DNA of 64,000 nucleotides from Cellulomonas sp. (GCF_017744555.1 NZ_JAGIBD010000008.1:62001-126000); one strand, 5' to 3'; numbered from the stretch's first letter, positions 41,755 to 50,288 are shown. Numbers and translations are program-made. The notes: generated by a model not told the origin, from the letters alone.

Positions 41755-43401
41755 TCAGCTGTTCGCCCGTCCGATCTCCTCGAAGTAGGGCGCGACCACG
41801 GAGGGCGACACGTGCAGGTCGAGGAGCAGGAACGGGCGCTCGTCCGCGGGCCGCGCGGCCCAGGCGCCCAGCCGGTCGAGGTCGTCGAGGGACCGCACGG
41901 GTATGCCGCAGGCGCCGGCCGCCGACGCGAGGCCGGCGAAGTCGACCCCGGGGATGAGCATCGGGTCCCGGGCGAGCCCCTTGCGCCCGTACACGTGGAT
42001 CTCGGCGCCGTACGCGCCGTCGTTCCAGACGACCGCCAGGCCGCGGCCGCCCGCCACGCGGACCGCCGACTCGAGGTCGGCGAGCGCCATGAGACCGCCC
42101 CCGTCACCCGTCGTGAGCACGACCGTCGAGCCGGGTCGCGCGAGGGCCGCGCCCAGGACGCTCGCGAACCCGAGCCCGATCGCCTGGAACGCCGTGCCGA
42201 CCATGATCATGCGGTCGGGCGACGCGACGGGCCAGTACATGTTCGCCCAGCCGAGGAAGTGGCCTCCGTCCGAGACGACGACGCGGTCGGCGGGCAGGAG
42301 CTCCGCGATCCGTGCTGCCGCCGAGCGGGGATCCAGGCGCCCGTCGGGCGCGGTGCCGTCACCCGGCTCGTACTGCCGGGCAGCGGTGACGTCGACCTGC
42401 TCGCGCCACCCGCTCGGTGTCGTTCCGTCGAGCTTCTCCAGGACCGCGGCGGCGACGGTCGCGGCGTCCCCGCGCACGAACCCGCCGACGTGGGGGTGGG
42501 TCGCGGCCGGCGCGACGTCCACCTGGAACACCCGGGTGCCGGGTGCGAACAGCTCCCCGAACCGCATCGTGAACTGGTTGAGCGAGGCACCGACGACGAC
42601 GGCGACGTCCGCCTGCCGGACGAGGTCCATCGCACGCTCGGCACCGAACCCGCCGGCGACGCCCAGGTCGAACTCCGGCCGTGGGAACACCCCCCGGCCG
42701 AGCGCCGTCGTGACGGTGAGCGCGCCGGTTGCGTCGGCGATCGCCCCGAGCGCCGCACCAGCGCCGGAGAGCCAGGCGCCCCGGCCGGCCATGAGCAGCG
42801 GTCGCCGGGCCGACGCGAGGGCCGCGGCGACGTCCCGCACGCTCGCCTCGGCGAACGGACCGCGGGGTGCGAGCGGTGCGGGCAGGCGCGGCGCGGACGT
42901 CTCGGGCACGGGACCCGCGTCGACGGTCGCGACGTCGTACGGGATCGCGAGCACGGTCGGCACGCGGTAGGTCAGGGCGTGCTCGACGGCGATCAGGGTC
43001 GTGGCCGCGGCGTCCGCGCGGCCGACCGTGTACGTGCGGGCTCCCACGGCCGACGCCATGGCGATCTGGTCCACGTCCCACGGACGGGGGCCCGAGGTGG
43101 GCTCGTCGCCGACCACGAGCACGAGCGGGACGTGCGCCTGGACGGCCTCCGCGAGCGCGGTCAGCGTGTTCGTGAAGCCCGCGCCGTACGTCGTCGTCGC
43201 CGCGGCCAGGCGGCCGGACGCCCGGTGGAAGGCGTCCGCAGCGACGACCGCGCCGGCTTCGTGCCGTACCGCGGTGAACGTCGCCGACGTCTGGCGCGCG
43301 AGCGCGTCGAGGAAGTACGCGTTGCCATTGCCCATGACGCCGAACACGTGGTCCACGTGCGCGGCGAGCGTGACGGCGGTGTGGGCGGAGACCGAGGGCA
43401 T
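41755..43401 (-). CDS. Thiamine pyrophosphate-dependent enzyme (acetolactate synthase-like)
   Basis: 548 residues in three ALS-like domains. The conserved Glu for TPP activation is in TAVRHEAGAVVAADAFHRAS. The middle Rossmann domain has RPLLMAGRGAWLSGAG. The C-terminal TPP motif is TTGDGGGLMALADLE followed by VVWNDGAYGAEIHV. It could decarboxylate an arylpyruvate (such as 4-hydroxyphenylpyruvate) or another 2-oxo acid. The first gene of the minus-strand operon, divergent from the FAD monooxygenase. AAGAGG precedes the ATG. Confidence 0.82.
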   Translation of the reverse strand: MPSVSAHTAVTLAAHVDHVFGVMGNGNAYFLDALARQTSATFTAVRHEAGAVVAADAFHRASGRLAAATTTYGAGFTNTLTALAEAVQAHVPLVLVVGDEPTSGPRPWDVDQIAMASAVGARTYTVGRADAAATTLIAVEHALTYRVPTVLAIPYDVATVDAGPVPETSAPRLPAPLAPRGPFAEASVRDVAAALASARRPLLMAGRGAWLSGAGAALGAIADATGALTVTTALGRGVFPRPEFDLGVAGGFGAERAMDLVRQADVAVVVGASLNQFTMRFGELFAPGTRVFQVDVAPAATHPHVGGFVRGDAATVAAAVLEKLDGTTPSGWREQVDVTAARQYEPGDGTAPDGRLDPRSAAARIAELLPADRVVVSDGGHFLGWANMYWPVASPDRMIMVGTAFQAIGLGFASVLGAALARPGSTVVLTTGDGGGLMALADLESAVRVAGGRGLAVVWNDGAYGAEIHVYGRKGLARDPMLIPGVDFAGLASAAGACGIPVRSLDDLDRLGAWAARPADERPFLLLDLHVSPSVVAPYFEEIGRANS

Positions 43402-43439
43402 CGCGACCTCTTCGTCGGGACGTCGTGCGTTTCTCCGAC

Positions 43440-43447
43440 CGTATACG
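43440..43447. promoter_or_regulatory. GntR-type operator palindrome in the divergent promoter
   Basis: CGTATACG is a perfect 8-base palindrome with a GTATAC core, as expected for FCD-type GntR regulators (TnGTATACnA). It lies between the TPP-enzyme and monooxygenase starts, 38 and 56 bases away. Overlapping TATACG/TACGAT could be -10 boxes on both strands. Confidence 0.55.
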
Positions 43448-43503
43448 ATCCGAGAGAAGACGTGCAGATCCACCTCGACACCGTCGTCCGAGGAGCCCAT
43501 CGC

Positions 43504-45399
43504 ATGCAGTTCCACCACCACGGGTACGTCTCGGGGGACCCCCGCGTCCAGCCCGCCGCCGGGGTCGGCCTCGACCGGCCCGACGAGCTGCCCGACGAGG
43601 TCGACGTCCTGATCGTCGGCACCGGCCCGGCCGGCATGATCACCGCCGCCCAGCTGTCGCAGTTCCCGTCCGTCACCACGCGGATCGTCGACCGGCGCCC
43701 CGGCCGGCTCGCGATCGGCCAGGCCGACGGCATCCAGGCGCGCAGCGTCGAGACGTTCCAGGCGTTCGGCTTCGCGGGGCGCATCGCCGAGGAGGCCTAC
43801 CGCATCACCGAGATGTGCTTCTGGCACCCGGACCCCACCGACCCCACGCGGATCGTCCGCGGCGAGCGGCCGCCCGACGACCCGTCGGGCATCACCGAGT
43901 TCCCGCACCTCATCGTCAACCAGGCCCGCGTGCTCGACTACTTCGCCGAGTGCATGGCCAACGCCCCGACCCGGATGCGCCCCGACTACGGCTACGAGTT
44001 CCGCGACCTCTCCGTCGCATCGTCCGGCGACCACCCGGTGACGGTCCGGCTCGTGCGGACCGCGGGCGACGACGTCGGGACCGAGAAGGTCGTGCGAGCG
44101 AGGTACGTCGTCGGCGCCGACGGCGCGCACAGCGGCGTTCGTCGGGCGATCGGCTGCACCCGGCTCGGCCAGGACGCGGCCCACGCGTGGGGCGTCATGG
44201 ACGTGCTCGCCGTCACCGACTTCCCGGACATCCGGCTCAAGTGCGCCATCCAGTCCGGCACGGGCGGCAGCATCCTGCTCATCCCGCGCGAGGGTGGCCA
44301 CCTGTTCCGCATGTACGTCGACCTCGGCGAGGTCCGGCGCGAGACGCACGGGGAGGTCCGCAGCACGACGATCGAGCAGATCATCGACCACGCGAACGCG
44401 ATCCTGCACCCGTACTCGCTCGACGTGAAGGACGTCGCGTGGCACAGCGTCTACGAGGTCGGCCACCGCGTCACCGATCGGTTCGACGACGTCCCCGTCG
44501 AGGAGATCGGCACGCGCAGCCCGCGGGTCTTCATCGAGGGCGACGCGTGCCACACGCACAGCGCGAAGGCCGGCCAGGGCATGAACGTGTCGATGCAGGA
44601 CGGCTTCAACCTCGGCTGGAAGCTCGGCTACGTGCTCACCGGCCGCAGCCCGGAGAGCCTCCTCGCCACGTACTCGAAGGAACGACAGGTCATCGCGCAG
44701 GACCTCATCGACTTCGACCGCGAGTGGTCGTCGCTCATGGCGAAGAAGCCCGACGAGCTCGACGACCCCGGTGCGCTCGCGGAGTTCTACGTGCGCACGA
44801 CGGAGTTCCTGTTCGGCTTCATGACGCAGTACCCGCCGTCGATGCTGGTCGCCGAGCCGACGCATCAGGCCCTCGCCACCGGTTTCACGGTCGGCAAGCG
44901 GTTCAAGTCCGCGCCCGTCGTGCGCGTCGCCGACGCGAACCCGCTGCAGCTCGGTCACCAGCACCGGGCCGACGGGCGGTGGCGCGTCTACGCGTTCGCG
45001 GACCGTCCGGGCGCGGGGGAGCCGTCCGCGCTGGCAGCGTGGGCGCAGTGGATGGAGTCGGCGCCGGACTCGCCCGTGCGCGCCCACACCCGCGAGGGCG
45101 ACGAGCGCGACAGCGTCCTCGACATCAAGGTCGTCTTCCAGCAGCGGCACGCCGACGTGGACATCTCGGCGGTGCCGGAGGTCTTCCTGCCCCGCGTCGG
45201 CCCGTTCGAGCTGGTCGACTACGAGAAGGTGTTCGCCGCCGATCCCGTGGCCGACATCTTCGAGCTGCGCGGCGTCGACCGTGACGGCTGCGTCGTCGTC
45301 GTGCGCCCCGACCAGTACGTCGCCGGGGTCTTCTCGCTCGACGCCACCGCGGAGCTCGCCGCGTTCTTCCGGCAGCACCTCCTGGTGCTGGCCCGCTGA
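43504..45399 (+). CDS. FAD-dependent phenol-type aromatic monooxygenase
   Basis: 631 residues. Dinucleotide motif VDVLIVGTGPAGMITAAQL, DG motif VVGADGAHSGVRRAIG, and GD motif FIEGDACHTHSAKAGQGMNV. The C-terminal part (from about 440) is a thioredoxin-like dimerisation domain of the phenol hydroxylase/3-hydroxybenzoate 4-monooxygenase group (MobA-like length). In context it may hydroxylate 3- or 4-hydroxyphenylacetate to homoprotocatechuate. AGGAG precedes the ATG at 43504; a GTG at 43462 is an alternative. Convergent with phhA, 1 base apart. Confidence 0.85.
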   Translation: MQFHHHGYVSGDPRVQPAAGVGLDRPDELPDEVDVLIVGTGPAGMITAAQLSQFPSVTTRIVDRRPGRLAIGQADGIQARSVETFQAFGFAGRIAEEAYRITEMCFWHPDPTDPTRIVRGERPPDDPSGITEFPHLIVNQARVLDYFAECMANAPTRMRPDYGYEFRDLSVASSGDHPVTVRLVRTAGDDVGTEKVVRARYVVGADGAHSGVRRAIGCTRLGQDAAHAWGVMDVLAVTDFPDIRLKCAIQSGTGGSILLIPREGGHLFRMYVDLGEVRRETHGEVRSTTIEQIIDHANAILHPYSLDVKDVAWHSVYEVGHRVTDRFDDVPVEEIGTRSPRVFIEGDACHTHSAKAGQGMNVSMQDGFNLGWKLGYVLTGRSPESLLATYSKERQVIAQDLIDFDREWSSLMAKKPDELDDPGALAEFYVRTTEFLFGFMTQYPPSMLVAEPTHQALATGFTVGKRFKSAPVVRVADANPLQLGHQHRADGRWRVYAFADRPGAGEPSALAAWAQWMESAPDSPVRAHTREGDERDSVLDIKVVFQQRHADVDISAVPEVFLPRVGPFELVDYEKVFAADPVADIFELRGVDRDGCVVVVRPDQYVAGVFSLDATAELAAFFRQHLLVLAR

Positions 45400-45400
45400 C

Positions 45401-46288
45401 CTACGCGGCCTCGTGCGCCAGCCGGGCGGGCGTGTCGTCGTCGAAGTCCGCGAAGAACCCCGCGACCCGGTCGGTCAGCTCACCCATGCCGTCGCACGCG
45501 AACAGGATCGGCTGGTAGTGGCTGATGTCGTACGCGAGCGTCGCCATCTGGTGGAAGTCGACGGGCCGGATGTCGGCACCGCGGAACTCCTCGATCTCCC
45601 CGTACGACGAGAGCAGACCGGCCCCGTACGCGCGCAGCTCACCGTGCTCGTACATGACACCGAACTCGATCGTGAACCAGAAGACGTCCGCCACGTACTG
45701 CAGCCCCTCGGGCGTCTGGCACCGCCGCGCCGCCTCGCCTGCCCGGCGCTTGACCTCGGCGATCGCCGGGTTCGCGAGCAGGTTGCAGTGCCCGACCACC
45801 TCGTGCAGGATGTCCGGCTCCGGCGTGTAGAGCGGCTGCGACGGGTGCCGCAGGTACTGCGTCGAGTGGAACACCCCGTCCGCGAGCGACCCGTAGAACA
45901 CGTCGAGCGGCACGAGCCCCGCGGCCGGGTACAGCTGGAACCCGCTCAGCGGCATGAGCCCCGCGCTGACCTCGTCGAGCTGCGGCACGTGGTCCGTCGG
46001 CAGCGCCAGGGCCTCCTTGCCCTCCAGGTAGCCACGGATCGCGAGACGCTCGTGCTTCGGAGCGAGCTCGCGGCACACCGTCCGCCAGATCTCGTTCTCC
46101 GACTCGGTGTACTCGACGCGCGGCACCGGCTCGCCGGGCTGCCACGCGAGCGCGGGGGCGGCGATCTCGTTGCGACGACGGCGGTACTCCTCGTCCTTGG
46201 CGCCAGGGTGGTCGTCCGCGAGGTGCACCGTGGCCTTGCCGTCCTCGTCCGCGGTGACGGGGGCGTAGAGCTGACCCTCTTCGAACAT
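45401..46288 (-). CDS. phhA: Phenylalanine 4-monooxygenase
   Basis: 295 residues, the single-domain bacterial form without an ACT regulatory domain. The iron ligands are His162 and His167 in PDILHEVVGHCNLL and Glu208 in FWFTIEFGVM; the conserved pterin-side segment GFQLYPAAGLVPLDVFYGSL is present. It hydroxylates phenylalanine to tyrosine with tetrahydropterin. The ATG at 46288 lies seven bases after TACAAC, so it may be leaderless; ATG 46324 is an alternative. Links the aromatic island to phenylalanine use. Confidence 0.92.
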   Translation of the reverse strand: MFEEGQLYAPVTADEDGKATVHLADDHPGAKDEEYRRRRNEIAAPALAWQPGEPVPRVEYTESENEIWRTVCRELAPKHERLAIRGYLEGKEALALPTDHVPQLDEVSAGLMPLSGFQLYPAAGLVPLDVFYGSLADGVFHSTQYLRHPSQPLYTPEPDILHEVVGHCNLLANPAIAEVKRRAGEAARRCQTPEGLQYVADVFWFTIEFGVMYEHGELRAYGAGLLSSYGEIEEFRGADIRPVDFHQMATLAYDISHYQPILFACDGMGELTDRVAGFFADFDDDTPARLAHEAA

Positions 46289-46368
46289 GCCGTCCGTTGT
46301 ACGCCCGAAGGCTGGGGGCCGCATCCCTCCGGGGCGGGTGTTGGCCGCCTCTGGTAGTCCTGACGGGC

Positions 46369-47559
46369 ATGAGCACCCTCGTCCTGACCCGTGTGCGCCC
46401 GTGGGGCGGCGCCGCAGCCGACCTTGTCCTGCGCGACGGGGTCATCGCCTCCGTCAGCCCTGCGGGCGGTCCGCTGCCGGACGGCGCGGAGGTCGTCGAC
46501 GGCGCCGGGCTGCTCGCCCTGCCGGGCCTCGTCAACGCGCACGCGCACGTCGACAAGAGCTGGTGGGGACAGCCGTGGGTCTCGTACGGCGGCGAGGCCA
46601 CCACGCAGGGCCGGATCGCGCACGAGCGCGAGCTGAGGGACCGGTACGGCATCCCCAGCACGGCCGGAGCGGCTGCCGTGCTGCGTGAGTTCGTCCGGCA
46701 CGGCACCACCGCCACGCGCACGCACGTCGACGTCGACCTCGGCGTAGGGCTGCGCGGCCTCGCGCACGTGCGGGAGGCCGCGCAGGAGCTCGGCGGCGCC
46801 GTCGACGTCAGCATCGTGGCGTTTCCCCAGGACGGCGTGATCCGGCGCCCCGGCGTGCTCGACCTGCTCGACCAGGCCGCGGTCGCGGGCGCCACCCACA
46901 TCGGCGGCATCGACCCCGCCTCCATCGACCGCGACCCCGTGGCGCAGCTGGACGGCCTGTTCGCGATCGCCGAGCGGCGCGGCGTCGGCCTCGACATCCA
47001 CCTGCACGACCGCGGCGAGCTCGGGGCGTTCCAGATCGAGCTCATCGTCGAGCGGACCCGGCGTGCGGGCCTCAGCGGCCGCGTCACCGTCGCCCACGGC
47101 TTCGCGCTCGGCGAGCTCCCACCTGCGCGGCAGGACGCCCTGCTGGACGACCTGCGCGACGCGGGCGTCTCCTGGGCGACCGTCGCGCCCGTCGGCACGG
47201 CACCGCTGCCGTGGCGCGGGATGCGGGAGCGCGGCATCCCCGTGGGGCTCGGGACCGACGGCATCCGCGACCTGTGGTCGCCGTTCGGCGACGGCGACGT
47301 GCTGCGGATCGCCCTCGGCTTCGCGCGGCTGCACGGGCTGCGTACCGACGACGACCTCACCGACGCCGTCCGCCTCGCGACCTCGTCCGCCGCGGGGTTC
47401 GTCGGACGGTCCGTGCACGACCTGGTCGTCGGTGCCCCGGCGGACGTCGTGCTCGTCGACGCGGAGAACGTCCCCGACGCCCTCGTCCGCGTCCCGCCGC
47501 GCCGTCTGGTGGTGTCGGGCGGACGGGTCGTGGCCCGCGACGGCGACGTCCTCGTCTAG
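46369..47559 (+). CDS. Amidohydrolase family protein (cytosine-deaminase-like)
   Basis: 396 residues. The metal-binding signatures are in order: VNAHAHVDKSW, DIHLHDRGELGAFQIEL, VTVAHGFALGEL and VGLGTDGIRDLWSPFGDGD. The arrangement fits cytosine deaminase and related amidohydrolases. The substrate is not evident; divergent from phhA, so it may serve nitrogen release from an aromatic or heterocyclic compound. The ATG at 46369 starts the short beta-sandwich strand STLVLTRVRPWGG. Confidence 0.78.
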   Translation: MSTLVLTRVRPWGGAAADLVLRDGVIASVSPAGGPLPDGAEVVDGAGLLALPGLVNAHAHVDKSWWGQPWVSYGGEATTQGRIAHERELRDRYGIPSTAGAAAVLREFVRHGTTATRTHVDVDLGVGLRGLAHVREAAQELGGAVDVSIVAFPQDGVIRRPGVLDLLDQAAVAGATHIGGIDPASIDRDPVAQLDGLFAIAERRGVGLDIHLHDRGELGAFQIELIVERTRRAGLSGRVTVAHGFALGELPPARQDALLDDLRDAGVSWATVAPVGTAPLPWRGMRERGIPVGLGTDGIRDLWSPFGDGDVLRIALGFARLHGLRTDDDLTDAVRLATSSAAGFVGRSVHDLVVGAPADVVLVDAENVPDALVRVPPRRLVVSGGRVVARDGDVLV

Positions 47560-47718
47560 CCCCTCGAGGTCCCGGGATCGCGCGCCGCCGCACGCCGCGC
47601 CCACCGAGGGTGACCGGATGCGGCGGTCGTCGACCGGACGGATGATCGACGCCGCGGTCGGAGAAGACGACCGGCACCGGCCCGCACTCGTCCGAGGCGG
47701 ATCCAGGGGTGGTGGGAC

Positions 47719-47874
47719 ATGAGCGAGACGCAGCCCGGCGACGCCAAGGCGACACCAGGTCCGGACACGGAGGAGCTCGCGGAGTCCGGCGGCGTCGGCA
47801 TCTCCGCCGGTGAGCCGTCGACGTTCGAGCCGGAGGAGGATCCCGAGGCCGCCGAGCCGGACGGGGACCGTTGA
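47719..47874 (+). CDS. Small acidic hypothetical protein (51 residues)
   Basis: A 52-codon frame beginning MSETQPGDAK and ending EPDGDR, very rich in Glu, Asp, Pro and Gly, probably disordered. GGGGTGG precedes the ATG. No family recognised. The 159-base stretch before it shows nothing convincing. Resembles the small frame at 12832-12975 in composition. Confidence 0.4.
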   Translation: MSETQPGDAKATPGPDTEELAESGGVGISAGEPSTFEPEEDPEAAEPDGDR

Positions 47875-47904
47875 ACGGACGATCGGGCCCGCGGTCGAGA
47901 AGAG

Positions 47905-47978
47905 TGCCCCGAGTGGGATTCGAACCCACACTGGATCGGGTTTGAGCCGAACGCCTCTGCCGGTTGGGCTATCGGGGC
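47905..47978 (-). tRNA. tRNA with anticodon CAA (nominal tRNA-Leu), short variable loop
   Basis: 74 bases on the minus strand. Acceptor stem GCCCCGA/TCGGGGC is perfect, with discriminator A. D arm GCC...GGC with GG in the loop. Anticodon loop CTCAAAC (anticodon CAA) on a stem with four good pairs and one T-T mismatch. The variable loop is only five bases (CCAGT), and the T arm is GTGGG-TTCGAAT-CCCAC. CCA is not encoded. Bacterial tRNA-Leu normally has a long variable arm, so the identity is uncertain. Confidence 0.8.
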
Positions 47979-48088
47979 CGAGCAGGTCAGCAGGATAGCC
48001 CGGTGAGGCACCGCGGCCGGCCCCGGGCCCACGCGCGGCGCGACCTGGCTCACAGTGGAACCATCGCGGCGTCACGGGACCCGGCCAC

Positions 48089-48094
48089 TACGCT
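48089..48094 (+). promoter_or_regulatory. -10 element of pdtaR (leaderless)
   Basis: TACGCT is followed by six bases and the GTG at 48101; no ribosome site precedes it. Confidence 0.55.
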
Positions 48095-48100
48095 GTCCCC

Positions 48101-48790
48101 GTGACCAACGACGTGACCCCCGAGCCCACCGAGCAGGCCCCCGAGGCTCTCGACCTGAGTGCGCCGGCACCGGCCGAGGAGCCGGCGGCCGCCGCCGCCC
48201 CTGCACGTCCTGCGCGCCGCGCGGTCGTGGCGGAGGACGAGGCGCTGATCCGCATGGACGTCGTCGAGACGCTGCGGGACGCCGGCTTCGACGTGGTCGG
48301 CGAGGCGGGTGACGGCGCGCAGGCGGTCGCGCTGGCGACCGAGCTCAAGCCGGACGTCGTCGTGATGGACGTGAAGATGCCCGTGCTCGACGGCATCTCG
48401 GCGGCCGAGCAGATCGGCAAGGCGCACCTGGCGCCGGTCGTGCTGCTCACGGCGTTCTCGCAGACCGAGCTCGTCGAGCGCGCGCGCGACGCGGGTGCGA
48501 TGGCGTACGTCGTCAAGCCGTTCAGCCCGGCGGACCTGCTGCCGGCCGTGGAGATCGCGATCTCGCGGTACGCGCAGATCTCGGCGCTCGAGTCGGAGGT
48601 GGCGGACCTCGCCGAGCGGTTCGAGACCCGCAAGCGCGTCGACCGCGCCAAGGGCCTGCTCATGACGAAGATGGGCCTCACCGAGCCGGAGTCGTTCCGG
48701 TGGATCCAGAAGACGTCGATGGACCGCCGCCTCACCATGCGCGAGGTCGCCGACGCGGTGATCGAGCAGGTCGGAGGCGGCGCCTCCTAG
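48101..48790 (+). CDS. pdtaR: ANTAR-domain response regulator (PdtaR/AmiR-NasT type)
   Basis: 229 residues. A disordered Ala/Pro-rich N-terminus of 40 residues leads into a receiver domain: acidic pocket Glu45-Asp46, phospho-acceptor Asp90 (VVMDVKMP), Thr of LLTAF and Lys139 (YVVKPF). The C-terminal ANTAR domain (RVDRAKGLLMTKMGLTEPES, then FRWIQKTSMDRRLTMREVAD) binds tandem RNA hairpins to overcome termination. The M. tuberculosis homologue Rv1626 works with the kinase PdtaS and also lies near polA. Leaderless; followed by a strong terminator. Confidence 0.92.
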   Translation: MTNDVTPEPTEQAPEALDLSAPAPAEEPAAAAAPARPARRAVVAEDEALIRMDVVETLRDAGFDVVGEAGDGAQAVALATELKPDVVVMDVKMPVLDGISAAEQIGKAHLAPVVLLTAFSQTELVERARDAGAMAYVVKPFSPADLLPAVEIAISRYAQISALESEVADLAERFETRKRVDRAKGLLMTKMGLTEPESFRWIQKTSMDRRLTMREVADAVIEQVGGGAS

Positions 48791-48807
48791 GCGTCACCCC
48801 TGGTCAC

Positions 48808-48840
48808 GAGCCCGGTCGGACGTCCAGTTCGGCCGGGCTC
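48808..48840 (+). terminator. Rho-independent-like terminator of pdtaR
   Basis: GAGCCCGGTCG and CGGCCGGGCTC make an 11-bp stem with one wobble pair, followed by CGCTTTGT. It lies 18 bases after the stop. Confidence 0.65.
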
Positions 48841-48920
48841 CGCTTTGTCACAACTCTGCAACAAACGTCGCGGATTCACATGGCCGACACAAAGAATGAG
48901 TACCTTCGCGCAACACTGCT

Positions 48921-48947
48921 AGATCCCCATGGATCTGCGGATCGCAG
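48921..48947 (+). promoter_or_regulatory. Overlapping inverted repeats in the livK leader
   Basis: AGATCC-CCAT-GGATCT (48921-48936) and CTGCG-GAT-CGCAG (48935-48947) partly overlap, so only one can form at a time. They lie 23-49 bases before the livK start, after a possible -10 TACCTT at 48901-48906. Could be operator sites or an RNA switch element. Confidence 0.35.
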
Positions 48948-48969
48948 TACTCACAGAGGGGTACCACGC

Positions 48970-50238
48970 ATGATTCGTTCGACACATGCAGTTCGTGCAG
49001 CCGCGCTGGCCGGCGCTGCCGCCCTGATCCTCGCCGCGTGCTCCAGCGGTGGCGGCGACAGCGACGACGACGCGACCGAAGGGTCGACCGCTGCGGCCTC
49101 GGGTCCGCTGAAGATCGGCTCGCTGCTGCCGCAGACGGGTTCCCTCGCGTACCTCGGTCCGCCCGAGATCGCGGGCGTGGACCTGGCCATCAAGGACATC
49201 AACGAGGCCGGCGGCGTGCTGGGCAACGACGTCACGGTGGAGCACACCGACTCGTCAGACGCGGACAACGCCGAGGTCGCGACCCAGTCGGTCACCGAGC
49301 TCATCTCGAAGAAGGTCTCGGCGATCATCGGTGCCGCGTCGTCGTCCGTGACGCTCAACGTCGTCGACGACATCACGAACGCGAAGATCGTCCAGGTCTC
49401 GCCGGCCAACACGGCCACGAAGCTCTCCGGCTACTCGCCGTTCTACTTCCGCACGGCCCCGCCGGACACGGTCCAGGGCTCGGCGCTCGGCAACCTCATC
49501 ACGGGTGACGGGCACGAGAACGTCGGCATCCTCGTGTTCAACGACGACTACGGCACGTCGCTGCGCGACGTCGTCGAGAAGACGGTCGAGGACGCGGGCG
49601 GCACGATCACGTACGGCAAGAAGGGCCAGGAGTTCGACCCGAAGGCCTCGAGCTTCGACTCGGACATCACGGCGCTGCTCGCCACGAACCCGGACGCGGT
49701 GGTCGTGCTCGCGTTCGAGCAGACGAAGCAGATCATCCCCGGCCTCGTCGCCGGCGGCGTGAGCCCGGCGAACATCTACCTGGTCGACGGCAACACCGCC
49801 GACTACTCGGCGGACTTCCAGCCGGGCACGCTCGAGGGCGCCCAGGGCACCATCCCCGGCGCGTTCCCGTCGGACGACTTCCAGGCCCGCCTCAAGGAGG
49901 TCGACCCGAACCTCAAGGACTTCGCGTACGGCCCTGAGTCGTACGACGCGACGATCCTCGTGGCGCTGGCCGCCGAGAAGGGCAAGGCGACGGACGGCGA
50001 GACCATCCAGAAGAACATGGCGGCGGTCTCCGGTGCCGACGGTGGCGAGAAGTGCACGTCCTTCAAGGACTGCGTCGCGCTGATCAAGGACGGCAAGGAC
50101 ATCCAGTACGCCGGCCAGGCCGGTGTCGGTCCGTTCAACGCCGACAACGACCCGTCGAGCGCGTTCATCGGCGTCTACAAGTACGGCGCCGACAACAAGA
50201 ACGTCTGGGTGAAGGCGGTCGAGGGCGAGGTCAAGTGA
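48970..50238 (+). CDS. livK: Branched-chain amino acid ABC transporter substrate-binding lipoprotein
   Basis: 422 residues. Signal peptide with lipobox LILAAC, then a Ser/Gly/Asp linker and a periplasmic-binding type I (Leu/Ile/Val) domain: LKIGSLLPQTGSLAYLGPPE, AIIGAASSSVTLNVVDD, VGILVFNDDYGTSLRDVVEK. Lipid-anchored outside the membrane; feeds LivHM. It is on the opposite strand from livHMGF and separated from it by two other genes. GAGGGG upstream of the ATG and a strong terminator after the stop. Confidence 0.92.
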   Translation: MIRSTHAVRAAALAGAAALILAACSSGGGDSDDDATEGSTAAASGPLKIGSLLPQTGSLAYLGPPEIAGVDLAIKDINEAGGVLGNDVTVEHTDSSDADNAEVATQSVTELISKKVSAIIGAASSSVTLNVVDDITNAKIVQVSPANTATKLSGYSPFYFRTAPPDTVQGSALGNLITGDGHENVGILVFNDDYGTSLRDVVEKTVEDAGGTITYGKKGQEFDPKASSFDSDITALLATNPDAVVVLAFEQTKQIIPGLVAGGVSPANIYLVDGNTADYSADFQPGTLEGAQGTIPGAFPSDDFQARLKEVDPNLKDFAYGPESYDATILVALAAEKGKATDGETIQKNMAAVSGADGGEKCTSFKDCVALIKDGKDIQYAGQAGVGPFNADNDPSSAFIGVYKYGADNKNVWVKAVEGEVK

Positions 50239-50258
50239 CCCCGTCCCTGTGACGAGGA

Positions 50259-50288
50259 GGGCCGGTGCGGAGCGATCCGCACCGGCCC
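50259..50288 (+). terminator. Strong hairpin terminator of livK
   Basis: GGGCCGGTGCGGA-GCGA-TCCGCACCGGCCC forms a perfect 13-bp stem with a GNRA-like loop, then TTCGTC. Lies 20 bases after livK and can also serve the convergent hydrolase gene. Confidence 0.8.

Noticed and set aside
41656..43503. Long plus-strand extension of the FAD monooxygenase frame through the TPP-enzyme gene
   Set aside because: The upstream 600 codons are antisense to a well-supported gene; the monooxygenase begins at 43504 (or 43462) beside ribosome sites.
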